64,000 nt of DNA from Aquila chrysaetos chrysaetos (lineage: Eukaryota; Chordata; Aves; Accipitriformes; Accipitridae), in contig NC_044004.1 of NCBI RefSeq assembly GCF_900496995.4, positions 1,736,001-1,800,000 on the forward strand, written 5' to 3'. Within the stretch, counting starts at the first letter, position 1, and each line of letters begins with the position of its first letter. A model generated the notes under the pieces. The model made no database searches, was not told where the DNA came from, and worked only from the letters and a program-made list of their open reading frames with translations. A program made the position numbers and the translations under genes. Of this stretch, positions 13,201-28,200 are shown one piece after another.

Positions 13201-16200
13201 TGTTTCAGCTTAGTCAGTTCCTATGTATGTTTTAGGATCAGCCACGGCACATGCTGTGGTGGGTTTTTGGTTTTTTGTTTTTCCCCAGACAGTAGTTAAA
13301 CATCTTGGGCGAGGGGGGGTGGTTTGGGGGGTGTGTGGGTGGTGATGCACAACTGAAGATGTTCTGAAGGAAGGTATGAAGGACAGATATGTGGTCAGTG
13401 ATGACGTGATGGGAGAATTGGTGTTATTGTGGTGAGAAGGTGCACGCAGCTTATGATTCTTGATTGGCTTAATGAGTTCTGCTTTTCACAAAGTATTTAC
13501 ACGTGTGCTGATTGTGCCTTGTAAACTTGTCCTTCTGTCGAAGGAGTTTACTGTACAATGCAGCATCGTCTAGATAATAGCAGTATTTGTTGTGTTACTT
13601 CCTATGTGTTCTGAAATGTTTACAAAGGAGTGTGATATTTATTTTTAAAAGGATGCTTCAGGGAAGAAGAGTGTAAATTGTTCCTCCTTTGTGTTGACTG
13701 TATCTAAGGTAATGGACTTCAAGCGCAATGAAGAGCTCTATTGGAAGAGAAACTCCTTAACAGTAAGGATGATGAGAGGAAGATTATTGAGTGTTAATCA
13801 TAGTATGTTTTAAGAAGAGCTTGGCCATGTATCGGCAAAGAATAATCTAAGTGTAGTTAATGCTGATTTGGGGCAGGGATATAGACTAGATGAGCTTTCA
13901 GTCTCTTACAGCTCTATTTTTCTGTGAAAACTCGACATTGAATTGTTGTCATGTTTTGCATATCTCCTTTGGAACATTTCTAGTTCAGATATTAATGTAT
14001 AGTATATCTGGATTGGAATTTGTCTAAGCAGGAGTATATTACCTTTGGTTTGACTTTAAATATCCATTTTCAGCATTCATCTGGTGTCCAGTCTAATTAT
14101 GTCATGATTTCTAGGGACTGTCTGTGTGTCCCAAGGTAGGGTACTATTCTTAAAGAGTATTTTGATTAAAAGAACAGACTGGAAAAATGCGGAGATGCTT
14201 GTATAACATGAGTAGTGGATGGATGATGCATCCATGTGTGCAGGATAGAGAACCCTGAGCTGATGGAAGAGAGACTGGATAATTAGGCAGAGCTAAAGGT
14301 TGGGGCAGTTTCTGAGGAGAATGTAGTAAACTTGCATTTGAAAATACACTTATAATCTGTTCTTAATCTGGTGTTTCAGCAAATGCCCTTAGCTTTAGCA
14401 ATATTTTTTTTTTTTTTTTTTTTTCCTGTCGGTAGACTGCCTGCCTCCCAGGAAAAGCAATAGGGTTTTGTTTGTTTGTTTTAATTAAAAGCCTTGCATC
14501 AGCAAGAATGAAAAATAGCGTTTTAAGAGTAGTCTGTGTTGTGTTTATAGTTTCTTGGGAATAAACAGTGTTGGTAATATAGACATCACCTTCCAAAAAC
14601 CATCAGACCAAACTTCTCAGTTATTCATGTATTGATGTAATTAATTAATCTTTGACTGGGGAGCTTGGAAAAAAAAAAAAGTATTTTAACAGTTGTATTT
14701 ATTTTTAGATATTCAGACAGTTCTTAAAGAAGGAAAACCAAAACACAAATACACTTTTGCTTCAATCTACTCATCGAAAACTAGAGGCCCTGAAGCTTTT
14801 TTCCTCAACTTTTAGATTTAGTTAGATCACAGCTTTGTCCCTAACATTAACTTGTTACAGACTGGAACCAAGTATTTTACCTTTATGTGATTGAGCGTCA
14901 GCTTTGAATTGTTTTATCCCAATTTAGAGTAAGAAAAAATTAATCATAGTTTTGCAAACCAAGATTCCAAGAAATTGCTTTAGGTCAGCCATACTTTCTG
15001 CTTTCATCTTGAAAATATTTTTGCTCTACAGTGGCTTTAATTTGAGATAAAAAATGGTTTTGAATTTGCAGAATGAAGGTGGCTGGGTTTTTTTGTTACA
15101 CTTAAGATAAATGTATTTTTCTCTTCAAGCAAATCAATATGTCACTGAAAAATACAGATTGTTGAAAACTATTTACCTGAAAAAAATGTAGTCAGTTTTG
15201 TTGCTGACAAAATAATCTACTATAAATTTAATGGAAACTGTTCTGTAAAATACCTGTTGAATTTATAGAGGAAAGCTGGCAATGCGCTGACTTAAAAAGA
15301 ACAGATCAAAGATTATGAAAAGATATTTTCCTTCTACTAAACTTGAAAGGCTGAGAAAGACAAACTGTTCCTAGCACTCAAGCAAATAATTCTTTCGTCA
15401 GACCGTCATCTTTATTTAGTGCTTCTGATGCAGGCTTATGATGAGTGTTCTTTTTGGAAAGTTTAGACTCTGCCTCTCGTTTTTGTAGGTGACAACTCAA
15501 GAAATAAAATGTACCACTGTGATATATTATTGTTTCCCACAGCAAGCATGTGAAGCTTGTCTATATATATTAAAAAAAAAAAAAAAAAAGCAATGAAGGA
15601 GCAAGACAGCTTGGGAGAGTTCTTCTCAGTGATCTTTTAATTCTAAAGTTCGTTCCATCTTTTGAGATACTTGACTATCTGTTTGATAGCTGTTTGTCAC
15701 TGGTGATGTGTTAACAGACGCTCTAAAAAAGAAGCATCATAATGATTTCTCAAGTTCTAGCTGAGTAGAGTGTTTGAGGTGGTGATTGGGACATATGCAC
15801 ATAAATGGGCTCCAAACATGTACTCAAGTGCTCAGCTGAATAGTGGCCCAAAAAAGGGAACATTCAATATGAAAAGTTAATTTTGAAGGTATATCTCTAA
15901 TAGCAAGCAACGCTCATGAATGTAACTCAGAATTGTATTTTCTTTGCTTTTTCTTCTGTAAAATTGACAAACCTTGTGTAGTGAATCTGTTTTCTGTACA
16001 CTTCATTTGTGGAGTCTTCCTGTTGATTTTGTAGCTCTTCCATTGCACAAGGAGAGAAATATTCTTGCTGCTACGTTTTTCTAATAAACACTAAAGCTTG
16101 ACAGAAATGCTTAGGAATAGATGGCAAACATGGAACTTCTGACATGGAGGGTTTTTTCCTAAATTTCATACTGACTTCATTTGATACCGACTCTTCCTAA

Positions 16201-19200
16201 AGGTCTTAATTTGCCATTTATGGCAAGAGAAAGTACAGTGCCTTGGGATTGTTCAGGAGGAAAAGGAGACAAAGGCTGCAGATTTATTAACTGCAAATGC
16301 TTGGTAAAGGGGCCTAAAAAATGTGACATTTGAGATTGTCCAGAGATGGGTCTTGTGAAATTTAGGATAAACTGATGGCACTCTCCTATAAACTTGTTTG
16401 TGATGAAGGGAGGCAGGGCGTTGCCAAGACATTCCTATAGATAGGTTACTGTTTGATGAATAATTCCTACATCTGTGGCCATGCTGGTATGGCTGTAGAG
16501 ATCTGTTTTTTGCCTGAGCAGGTAAGCTGGCAATGGAGTACTTACCCTTTAGGTAGGCTTGAGGAGTTTAACCCTGGGATGGGTGATACTCTTCAGTCAC
16601 AAAGAGCCATGAACAACATGATGTTTGTTGGGATTTTTAGGAAAAACATATGAAAAGTCAATCCTAGGCTTCAGAAATCAGCCCTGTTAAGGTTCTTCCA
16701 CTGAAATCATTAGGGTCTTTCCAGATAAGAAGAATTTCAAGAATAATGGGGAAAAGCCAAAGACTTGTAGGTGGTCATTTGTTCCAGGAGCATTGTCTTT
16801 CAGATTTAACTACCTTCTTGTGCTGTTTGTACATGTACATTTGTTTTGCTCCTCCAGTTGAGATTGAGGGGTTTTGAGTTGCTGTTAGATGTAAATACGG
16901 TTTCAGCATATTAAACCTATGAATTTTCCTTCTAAATTGAGGACCTTGTTACCCCACCTGTATTTTTATGGGTGCCAAACAGCTATCTCTAGACTTACCC
17001 AAGAGCATTCCGCCTTTGTATACTGTATTCTTCCACTATATGCTGTATTTTTCCACTCCTTGTACTTTCTCACTTTTTCAGGAAGTTCACTGAGTTGTAG
17101 CTATAAATTTGCACTGCAATCTCTCGTGGATCATATGCCATGCAGATCTTTTTTGGAAAGATGACACATAACAAGCACAATAAAACATGTGAAAGGCTTG
17201 GGAAGATGAGTTTATAGCAACTTCTGTGCTTGCTTTCAGTAGTAGGAGTTGCTGTGTATTGCTTCAGGCCATTGAACTGGTACATGGTTTAGGGAAGAGA
17301 TTCTCAGGAGCACCCCTATCCTTGCACAGGTCTGCTCTGCGTCCTTGCATTCTTCTACAGTCCCTTGTTGTCCCTCTTGGGTATAGGAAATACAGGAAGC
17401 CAAATAAACTAGTTTACTTGCTTAGAATAGATAAGGCCACAGAAAAGTACTACTTTGGAATAATAATCCAGACCTTGCTGAAATAGTTTGCTGCTAATGA
17501 CATCTGGGATGTAGAAAGGATGGAAAATCTGTTGTGGAATACCTGTTTATACTTTGTGACTTACACCAAAAATGTTTTTGACTGATTCTTATTTCCAAAT
17601 TCCAACTAGTTGCTGAGGCTGTGATCATCCAGGGACCTGTGTTGCACTTTGTTGCTGAAATATACTCTGCTGTTTTCACAGTTGTTCCAATCAGTAGGAA
17701 AAAATAAATGTAGCCTAGATTTTTTTTTAATTTTTTTTTTTTTTTTTTTTTTTTTTAAATAAGCTTATCTGGCCCATCTCCATGGCAGTACATTTATCTC
17801 AGATTTGCACTCTGCACCTCAATGGAAGTATTGTAATTTTTAATGACACTTAAATTAAGGATGTGCACATACTGATAAATTAATAAAATAATGTCCACAC
17901 TTAAGAAATTCTCTCTAAAGATGCCTGGTGGCCTATAGTTTAACATATATTAACATGAGCTCTAATGATTTGGTTGTAAGGTTTGGATGCTGATGAAATT
18001 ATTTGTCTTTTGTCCATTTCCAGTGTTCACTAACCATGATACTGCCTCTGATGCTAACCTGCTCTGTCAAAAAGAATCGGGGTGAAATAATGTAAGAGGG
18101 AGCTGCTTTCTAGCATGTTGTGTGAAATGTGGTGTGGTATTTTGTCAGGAATGGGACTAACTATGATACTTGTTTTAGTTAGTGCGTATCTACGTGAGGG
18201 GAATCTCAGTGTGTAGATAAATGTTCATTTCTCTAGAATTGATACGGCTACTTCCAAAGGTTAGTGTTTCAGTTGTTTTGTTGATTGCCCCTCATTGGAG
18301 CTGCAGTGTTAACAGATCAGGTGAGTAGTTGCCTTAATTTGTTTCAGGGCAAAATCTGTGGCAGTTTTTTGATCAACGCTGACAGTAATAAATTACCGTG
18401 AGTGGTAACTTAAGGTTTTCCCAGTTGTACTTGCCAGGCTTTCTCTTTGTACTCTTAGAATAACAGGTTTTCTGCATGTATCTGGGAGTGTGATGTTTTA
18501 TTCCCTTGTTTGTAGCGTGATCTTTAATCTAGAAGTATTTGCATTTCTTTTCTTTCAAACTACCTTCTCCTTACACCAGTCAGGCAAGTTGCTGTAAAGA
18601 TCAACTGTCAGCATTCGGGAGCTTCTGCTGCAATGAGAAAAGGCTTGGAAGCAAAGGTCCTATCCATCCCTACCTCCTGATCCCTCCACATGCATGAGGA
18701 GTTGCAGAAAGTAGGGAAATGAGGGTGGTGAGCCAGTCAGAGAGAGAGGATCACGTTTTGTGTGTCTTGTTGATCTTGGTAAATCTCTGCAGACAATGAA
18801 TGTGCCTTGTTAGTATCTGCTGTTTGTAATGAGTTGAAAGAAGAGTTTGGAATATCCAAACTTCATCGAGTATTTAGACACATTTATTTCTACTTTGCTT
18901 GGCAAGTAACGAGAGCCATTTGCTGAACCCTGTACCTTTTATCTCTGTATGGTATACCTAGTGCTTTGTCTGCAAAATGTGTGTTGAGAAATCAGGTTAC
19001 ATTTTAAAATGCCAGAAGAAGGTGTAGGTTCCTTAGCAAGCAGGTGCTGTAGCCCTGGGAATTTTCCAGTTAACTGCAGTGTCAGTAATCTGCCTTATTA
19101 ATAGGCAGCTGAAAGGCAACACCATCTGATGAGTATGCTCAGAGAGTAGGGTATGGATTTTTTTTGTCTGATTCTGCTGAGGGGCTATAGCATATGTTGC

Positions 19201-22200
19201 TTTAATTTTATTTACCTGGTATAATAAATTGTTGTTGATTGTTGCTGTTAAAACTTTTTTTTGATGGTGGAATGGGGCTTGAGGTACAGAAGATGAAGCA
19301 ATGAGGGCTGGAGAGCATGCTGAAAATGGGAATGGTCAGTAAAATCAGGCAAAGAAACCAGGACAGAAGTTAATACTGAAGTAAATTATTAGTTTCAGCT
19401 TCCTAAATTCCCACAGGCAGGTAATTTAAGACACGGCATTTTATACTGTTGTGTAAAATACATGCCAGGGATGTCTGAATATGTGTAGTCAAATAGCAGA
19501 GTCCTAAATATAGTGGCTCTGATACTGGGGGATGATAAAGATGTGGGACAATTTGCATGGTCAAAGGTGTAAGTGTAACTTATTTTAGAAAAGATTTTAT
19601 GAGCAAAGACAACTGACAGTGAACTTCCTTGTTTTGGGGAGGATTAGTGTCTTATCTGTTGGTAGGAATACCTTTTTTTTGCAGCATTGTCACCAGCTTT
19701 CCAAACAAAAAAATAGCATTTGTGGCGAGCATACCTGTTTTGATGGGAGAACAAAAATGATCTTCACCTGAGAATTGGAAAGTTTTTACAAGTTATCTTT
19801 TACCTTAAAGAGCAAATCAAAGCTCTGATTATTTTCAGTCATTTTTAAATTATTGTCAGCAGTGGGCAGTGATGATAAAAATAAAAAGATTTATTACAGC
19901 TCTTGTCTGAGAGGGAAACTGGCATACTTGTTTCAGGGGAAAAGAGAAATATCAATTATGGAAAATTGAAGCTTTTCTAATTAAGTATTTTCTCATGCTT
20001 TGTAAAGAACAGCTTTCTTTTCTTCCCACTTATTCCCATGTAACTGAGTTCTTTTCATTTTAGTTCTGCTTCATAAACACTAGAGTTAAACAACTCAAGT
20101 GGAGGGAAAACCTTTTATATTGAGTTCTGTTTCATATGGTGATAGTTATGGCATAGCAAAATGTTAGATGCAGAAGTATCCCTGTAGCCCTAAAATGCCA
20201 CGTAATGCAACGCTTTGATAGTGTGGAGTTTGTTTGGACTCTGGTCCAAACCCAAAGAGTTTTAGTGTGTGTCTGCTACCTGATTTCTTGGAGGTCGCCA
20301 GAACTTAATGTTACATACTTGGTTAAGGTTTGAGTACTTATAACTGGAAGTAAATGTGGGTTTCTGCATTGTTTTGTTTTTCCATGGAGCTATGAAGGAA
20401 TGCCTTTCATCAGTAATTTACAGATCACAAGTACTTAAGTTGTATACAAGATCTCCATCCTTGGAGATTTTTGAAACTTGATGGGGACAAGGCCCTGAGC
20501 AACCAGTTGCAATGTTGAAGTTGACAGCCCTACTTTGAGCGAGAGGTCAGACTAGAGACTTCCAGAGGTCTCTTCCAACCTCAGTGTTTCTGTGATTTTG
20601 TGTGGCTAATTGGCTATCTTTTTAATTAATAAAATTATCACTGAAATCACAAAGCTTTAGCGGGGTGTGTTTGTCTCTCCCTAAATCCCTTTGAACTTAG
20701 ATAGTGAATAAATATTCATTCAAAGATAGTAATTTTTCCCAGTACATTATGAACAGGGTTTATGATAAATGTCCAACTGTGTATGAAGCCAACTGATAGA
20801 AAGGAAGAAAGTTTTATTCTTGTTTTCCTGTGAGTGGAGTGATGTTAAGAGGTATTTACAACTTAGGCTAAGTAACAGAGTAAAACTTCATAGTTCACAA
20901 AACTAAAGGGTTCTATTTGAGATGTCACTGCTGCTGTTTGTGATAGCATCAAAACCATGTTAGCTAATTTCCTGGTGCTTAAAATATGACCAATTTTTAA
21001 TTGGTTCCATTAACAGAAGTGTTCAAGAGAAAGTATGTGCTCATTCATGATGACAGACTCTTGATTATTGACAGCACTAGTTATTCTTTGAATTCGCCAA
21101 TCCAGATTTTGGTGAGGGCAGGAAGTTGTCCACATAACCTATGTGAATTCTTCTATATTTTTCAGGATCCACGGGTATGTGTTTTGGAGGCTGCTTCTGA
21201 GTATAGCCATAATCAGGAACAGGACATAGTGCGTTTAAAAGCTCCAAGTGACAAAAGATTTCAAACTGACAAACAAACACAAGCCATCAGGACTAAGGAC
21301 CTTTTAGAGTCGAGCTTACGACAAGCTGTGCCGTTATATAGAGCTGATCCTTCCGATTGTTGCCTGCTGAAGGATATGCAGTTTAAATCTTTGAGTACTG
21401 TTCAAACACCTACCTGCAACCAACATCAAACAGTTGCAACTAGTCGTTCTGATGCTGCTGTTGAAGTTCATCCACCATTGCAGAAGGAATGGGACAAGTG
21501 TGCAGTGAGGTCTGCAGCTGCTTCCAATATGCAAAGAGAAGTCCATTTACCAGCTCAGAAGAAGCTGTCTGTGGAAAAGTGTTCTGAAGAAATGGCTAAG
21601 CAAATTACTTCTATCACCTTTTCATCCCGAAAACGTTTGCAGTCACCATTGACTTCCATGGCACTCAGCAGTAGTCTTACTAGAGATGGTCTTGATGGGA
21701 TAATGCCTTTGGAGGTTGACTCTGCTAGCACTGAGGAACAGAGCCATGGCAAACACCACTGGGAAGGATCTAAGACTTGTCCTCCTTCAAGTCCAATGCT
21801 TGCTGGCTCAGTGTCTAATGAGATTGCTTTTACTGCTGAGAAAGACAGGTTTCATCATGTCTCTGCTGACAGTAACAAAGTTGGAGCTTATCAAGAAACA
21901 GACTGTTTGTCAGATCAGGATTCTGTAAGCATCCATGCTGATAAAAGACAGACCCTTAGCACAAAAAATTCTGATGTTCTGCCTGAACATGTGACTGAAT
22001 TGGGCAGGCATAGTGCCAGACTCGTGGAGCTTGATTGTGATACAAGATTCAGTCAAGAAATGAATAGGTTTAATGAACCGCATTCTATAAGTGCTTACCA
22101 GCAGGAGAAAAACAGCCCACCTGGACACATCCAGTTGCGTGAGAGCTTAGAAGGTTCAGATCCAGCCATACAAGCTGATTTGCTGAAGGGCCATATTAAG

Positions 22201-25200
22201 TTATTAGAAGAAGAGAAGAAAAGTTCTTCTGATGAAGTACCTCTCATTCAGAAAGGGGTTGCGAGAGAGCAAATCGGTACGTCTCGCCATTCATCTATGG
22301 ATGAGATTTTATCCACCACTTCTGTATCTCCTTCATCACCAGTTAAGAAAGTACTGTCTTGCGTCCACGTAACTCTTTCCTCAAAGTGTAATAACTCAGA
22401 GCTGCATAGTGATGTGAATACTGAAAAAGAGATGAGATCGTGGGATAAACCTGAAGTTAATACTCAACCAGTGTCTTTAAAAACTCCAGAAACTTTAATA
22501 GAAGCTGTTTCTAAATTATCAGCTGCTGACCCTATTCCAGAAGATCAAAGATCTTCATCTTTCCCAATGCCAGTGTCTTCAGCAGATCCCTGCCTAGTGG
22601 TTTCCTCTGTTACAAGCGCAGCAGGGCAAGAGCTGCCTCTGCAAAGCAGTGAGAGACCACAAGTCACTGTTCTGGGTTCAGGGGGATATAGTCTGAAGAA
22701 TATCTTCAACTCTGTAGTTCCTGCAAAAACTGGGAAAAGTACTTCTGATGCTACCACTCAGATAACAACAGAAAGTCCTGAAAAAACAACCTTTTCAGCA
22801 GAAATTTATGTTAATTCACGAGACAGTGAAAATGCTGTCTACCAGTCGTCTCTCCAGAAAGCACATGAACTTCCTAACAATACAACTTCATCTCTTAACA
22901 TTTCCTCTTTCCCAAGGCAGGGTGGTGAGCAAATTAGTGTCTTGTATGTGTATGTAAACTTTCATCTATGCAAGTTCAAGATATTTATAGGTATTAAAAA
23001 ACAAAACCCCAGCTTTTCTGTGGAAGTAACATTCTTGAGATAATTTTGATATTTAAAGTTGCTCATATGGGGAAAAAACCCCCAACCCTTAAACTTGGGC
23101 TTTGCAGTCTTGTGGGTAGGGAATTGTATCAATGCAGTTGTGATTCAGTTCAGGTTTATTTAGAACTGAATTTGCTGTGTACAAGTCTGGTTCAAGAAAA
23201 TTTTCTGACATTTGTTTTTAGATAATTTGATTTAGTTTACTGCTTAGTTTATCAAGAGATATATCGATTACTGATTTACTCTCTAGTCAAGGTAGTACAA
23301 AAACTAAGAGGAAAATATGCACATTGCCATTTTCAATAGAATGAAATAGAAAAACGTGCAGGGCTTTTAAAAATCTGTTGACAGAAGAATGTGGATGTTG
23401 CGCAGTGGTTTCCCACAGTGGTGTGTTACACTACTGATGTGTGTAGACTTGTGTAGTTTTCGTGATTTTTTTCCTGGGCTCCAGGCTTTGTATCTCTATT
23501 CTCAAGGTGTTTAAAATAGTATGAGTTGAGAGAGCAGATTCATTCATTATATCAGAGTGCAAAAAATATTTCAGCTATCTGATCACCTCTTCTCTTTGCT
23601 GTTAGAAGTCAGTGAATGTTCTGCTCCAAACATTTGCTGGAATTCTGTTATGACAGCATGCTGCTTTTATTGACTTAAGGGACAGATATCCATGCTCATG
23701 TAAAATTATTTCATTAAACATGGATCAGCTGGGAGCTATGTGGGTATGTGAGGGTTTTTTTGTTTTTTTTTTCTTTTTTTTTTTTCAAGTTAGTGTTTGT
23801 CACCCTAGTCACAAATTTAATATTGAATAGGTAAGTAAGCTATTTTTTCTAGCTAAGCGACAGTCAACCTTCTAACCACTGGGTGGGTATTAAAGAATTA
23901 AATTAATTAAATAATTAATAATTGCAATTTATTTTCCTAAAGAATAGGGTATTTCTCCAGATTTACTACAGTGAACATCTTCAGCAGTCTTCTTGGGTCC
24001 TGATTTGTTGCTTTTATCTTCAGTTGCATTAAAGAATGAAAGCCTGACTTCTGTTAATTGCTTTGCCTTCCACCCCCCACAGATCAGCCCTTATTGCTGC
24101 CATATAAACCTTCTGGAAGTACTGGGATGTATTATGTTCCTTATCTAAAGGCAGGATCTAAAATTTCTCCAGTTGGGTCAGAAACCAGTGTTGAGAGCTC
24201 TCACTCAGGTACTTATTTATCTTAGGTCTTCCAAATGCAAAATGATGGTTGGGGTTCATGGATCAAAATATATTTATTTCATATGCAGAATTGTCTCAGA
24301 GCTCAGAACTCTTCTGTCCTAGCAGTTTAGAGTAAGTGCATTGATTGTAATAGAAAAATGTCTGTTCATGTTCACACCACTTTATAACACAAAGATGAAT
24401 AAGCCCTGACTGAAGGCTGTGGTTTCAATTTCTTTGATGAAAGGGATGTTAGTACTCCATTCTGGCAGTGAAAAGAAACAAGGCTCAATGTTTTACAGCT
24501 TGATAATTCTTTACTTTCCTCTGGGAATTACTATTCTGTTTGCATTCTTTCATATCTCTACCAGTTCTCCTTCTTTTTAGTTTCCTTATTTATGTACGTT
24601 CTCCCCCTTTTTTTGTTAATTTGGTATGTGTACATTCTGAAATATCTGCATAATGCAACATGCATTTCAGATAATAGCTTTCTTAGTACTGTATTTTTTT
24701 CCTCCATGTTAGGGGATTCCAGTGTAGAAAGCCTTTCTATAAACAATGTAATTCATAACTGTGGCTTAAAATATATATTCACCTCTTCTGCACATCCTCC
24801 TGTCTCCCAGTAAAAACCACTTCTTATTTACCAGGGGAAAGGATGCTCTGTGATTCATCAATTTCTTTTGCTTTGCCTGCTGTTATTTTTCAGTTCTCTC
24901 CTATACATAAAGAACACATCACTTAAGCATTATAGGTCTTATCCGCAGGTTTTTTTTAGTCAGAGCTTTTTGATATCCAAAGTTATTTGTAGACAGAACT
25001 AATATTACAGAGATGTCCAGCTCCTGACAGATGTGTCCTAGGGGAGTAGGTTGATACAACAGTCACAGTAAGTGGCACAGGGTAGTTAGTATAGCCACAA
25101 ATTGTGCTTGTAATTGTTTATGCATCTCTGCTCATTACCTTTTTCCAGTCTGTTGTAATATGGTCAAAATGAGAAAAACAAATGTGATGAGAGTCTGTTG

Positions 25201-28200
25201 TTTTGCAGAAACTATGATGCTAGATATAAAAATTCAATATGCATGTGAGGCAGTGCAAGGTTGTAGAAAATGTACAGCAGAATTAAAAAATAAATTTTGT
25301 TTTTTAAACTTCGTGCTGCTTCCTAGTTCACAAGTAGTAACTGAAGGAAATTGAGTTGAGTAAGTCCACTGAATGTAACCAGGTGGTGTTGACAAGGATG
25401 ATAAATCAGTTAGGGGCCATTTAGGTTTCTAACATTAGGAGACAGTGATATGATAGTAAGAGTGCTCTGCTCCTGTTGTCTTGAATTCTTGTTTAGAGGT
25501 TATACAGACCTACTCTAGTCTTCCACTTTTTCTCCGTTGCTGTTCAGAAAATAGCTATTTACATCAGTCAGTGAAAATGTCTGGAATTTTAATGTGAGCA
25601 GGAGGGAGTCTGGACATTCCAAGTCCTGCGTCTGGCTTCGTGGTAGACTTGTCTAATGCTCATTTTCTTGTATTCTTCTCCGCTTTAAGTAGATAGGTAA
25701 AATTTATCTACCTCTCAGGGAAGAACCTTGTCAAGAAAGATTATGGAAGACAATGTGGCACAATACCTACTGCTGCTGTATTAGTCACTAGAACTGCTCA
25801 CTAGGGATCACTGCTGTTGGTGAATATACTGGTACTAATGCTTGGATAATACACTTTCTTTCAGACGTTGTCTTTGTTGTGAAATTTTTGTATCTATTTT
25901 TCCTGCTTCCTCTTTTTACTCATTGCTCTCTTTCTCTGCAGGGTCAAATGATGCTCTTCCTCCAAGGTTTCCGGCAAACGTGCTCGGTTTAAGGGATGAT
26001 AATCCTCCAGACAGTACGGCTATCAAGCATAAAGAAGGAAACTACAGTAAGAGGACCAAGCCCAAGCTAGCCTGGGCTGAGGAGCAAATGATACCACTGG
26101 AAGCTTCCCCAGGTAGTTAAAGTGTGTGTTTTAATTTTACATGTTGTTTTCATACACATGAAAGAAAGTAGAGCAAAAGAATTATGTTTCAGGATCCATG
26201 ATTTCTGGTCTCATGATATTGCTGATAGTCTGCCTGAAGATGCTGAATTTGTCTCATTTTACTCTTCCCCATCTTTCTGCTTCTCCTGAATGACCAAATA
26301 CTTGGATGTTAGTATTTGCTAGCATTCCAGTGGCCCCAGTGCTTATTGGAGCCTTTGTAAGATTTTTTGGGGGGTTTGTGGGGGTGGGGATTGGATTTTG
26401 GTGTTTGTGTGTTGTTTTCTGTGTGGGTTTTTTTGGTTTTTTTTGGTTTTTTTTTTTAAGGCACTCTTAAGTTTTGAAGTGCAAAGTCGTCTTTATGTGT
26501 AGAAAGGATGCCGTGTAGAAAATGACAGAAATTCCCTGGTAAATAAAAGTAGGTGGGATGGCTCTGTATGTTGGTTTGGAGTTGTGTTCCTGCTCACAAA
26601 TACACTTATGTCTCGTGATGTCATGTTAAGTATCTCTGCAATGTTGGTGTTTAACTGAATTTTAATTTGATTTGACTGATGTCTCTTTCTTCTTCCCCTC
26701 CATTAACCTTGTTGGATGGTACTCCTGAGGGATGAAGGGCAGGGTTTACTACTATAGTAGCCTACTTTAAGGCTTTATTTGTTGAGAATGCTGACAAAAT
26801 GAAATTATGCTGTGCTAACTGATGATTTTGACACTGTATCTCATGACAGTAGCTAAAATTAGTCCTGATGGACACTCCTTTTGTACAAAACCTCATTCTG
26901 TGATTTTGAGTGGCTGATAAACTTCCTTGAGTCTGAGCAGGGATGAGGATTTTTTTTGTGTTTGAGAACTGCATTGTGTTCCTGGACAGAAGTAACTGTA
27001 AACAATTGCTCAGTGGTTGCCATCTCTCCTAAATGCAGCTATTAATTCCTCAGGGAAGCTGTTGATTGCAAAGTACAGTATTTTGCAACATGTGCTATAT
27101 TAAACAAAGAGCGAGCAAATTGCAAGGGATGTAATTGTGGCTGTTAATGAGGGATGGGACCTGAAACACATGAACAGCATAATGGATTCTGCGTTAGAGA
27201 CTTCCTGCTCCCTTCTAGGCAGTCACATATATAGGGTTTTTGGGAGCTCATTTATTTTTCTTAGTATCATATAAACTTGTTATTTGAAGACCTTTAATGA
27301 AACAGATTTTATGGAGTACCTGAGTGTGATTATTGTTGTCCTTTTTAAGCAGGCAGTTCAGTATGCCTGGGGTAAGGTCACCCTACAGAGCAGTGCTGAC
27401 ATACTGATAGGGATTCCATTTTGATGATTTTAATTCTTCACTTTAGAAGGGGTTTGCTTGGAAAGTTTTCTCTTCAGAATGGAGACATTTTGGTATTTCC
27501 AGAATATAATTTTTAATTCCAGAAGATAATTTAAAATGATTGCATAAGATGCACTAAACTTCATTATTTTATGTTCATTTTACTTTTTTTGGTAAGTGTA
27601 CGTAGGACCAGTAGTTGAACTAGTGCAACAATAAAGACAATGTTGTCTCAACCTAGTTTTTCTAATGGAAGAAATAATTCTCTGTGAGCATTTATAAAGT
27701 GCAAGGTTATGGATACAAGTGGAGTGAGATAGAAAAATGCTTTTCTTCATTCACTGCGAGTAACTCAGAAGAGGAATGTTGGGTCATGGCAGTAGAACTG
27801 AAGAAAGAGTGCGGGTATGGAAGTGAGCTCTCTGAACAAGAATCTGCAGTAACAAACAAAATACCGTGTTGGAGCAGAGAGCGATGGATACCTCTCTCTC
27901 TGAATAGCCTGGATAAAAATGAAAGGGGAACAGAAGTGTTAATATAAAATTATCTAATAGTATTTTTGTCTAGCTGTGTTGGCCTAAAGACACAGGCAAG
28001 AAAAGAACTGTAAATAGAAATAATCTTTTGTTAAACCAGCCAGTACAGTTGGAAATTTAAGCAAGCCTTCTGAAGAGACATGCATGTCTAAAATCTTCTC
28101 TGACTTCTTCAACTGTATTTTTAGATGGTCTAATAAAAGATTACCTCTACCCACAGAGCTTGTCTAGAGCTTAAAATTATGCAAGTTATGTATTTTTTTA

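Larger units (their letters stand above)
13023..21165 (+). other. ALMS1 intron (8,143 bp, the longest in the window)
   Basis: Holds a G-rich stretch at 13311-13351, T runs at 14402-14424 and 17720-17756, an A run at about 15571-15588, a probable CR1 tail at 13822-13935 and a CR1 tail at 20445-20602. No coding exon could be supported; exons on both sides join in phase without one. Confidence 0.75.
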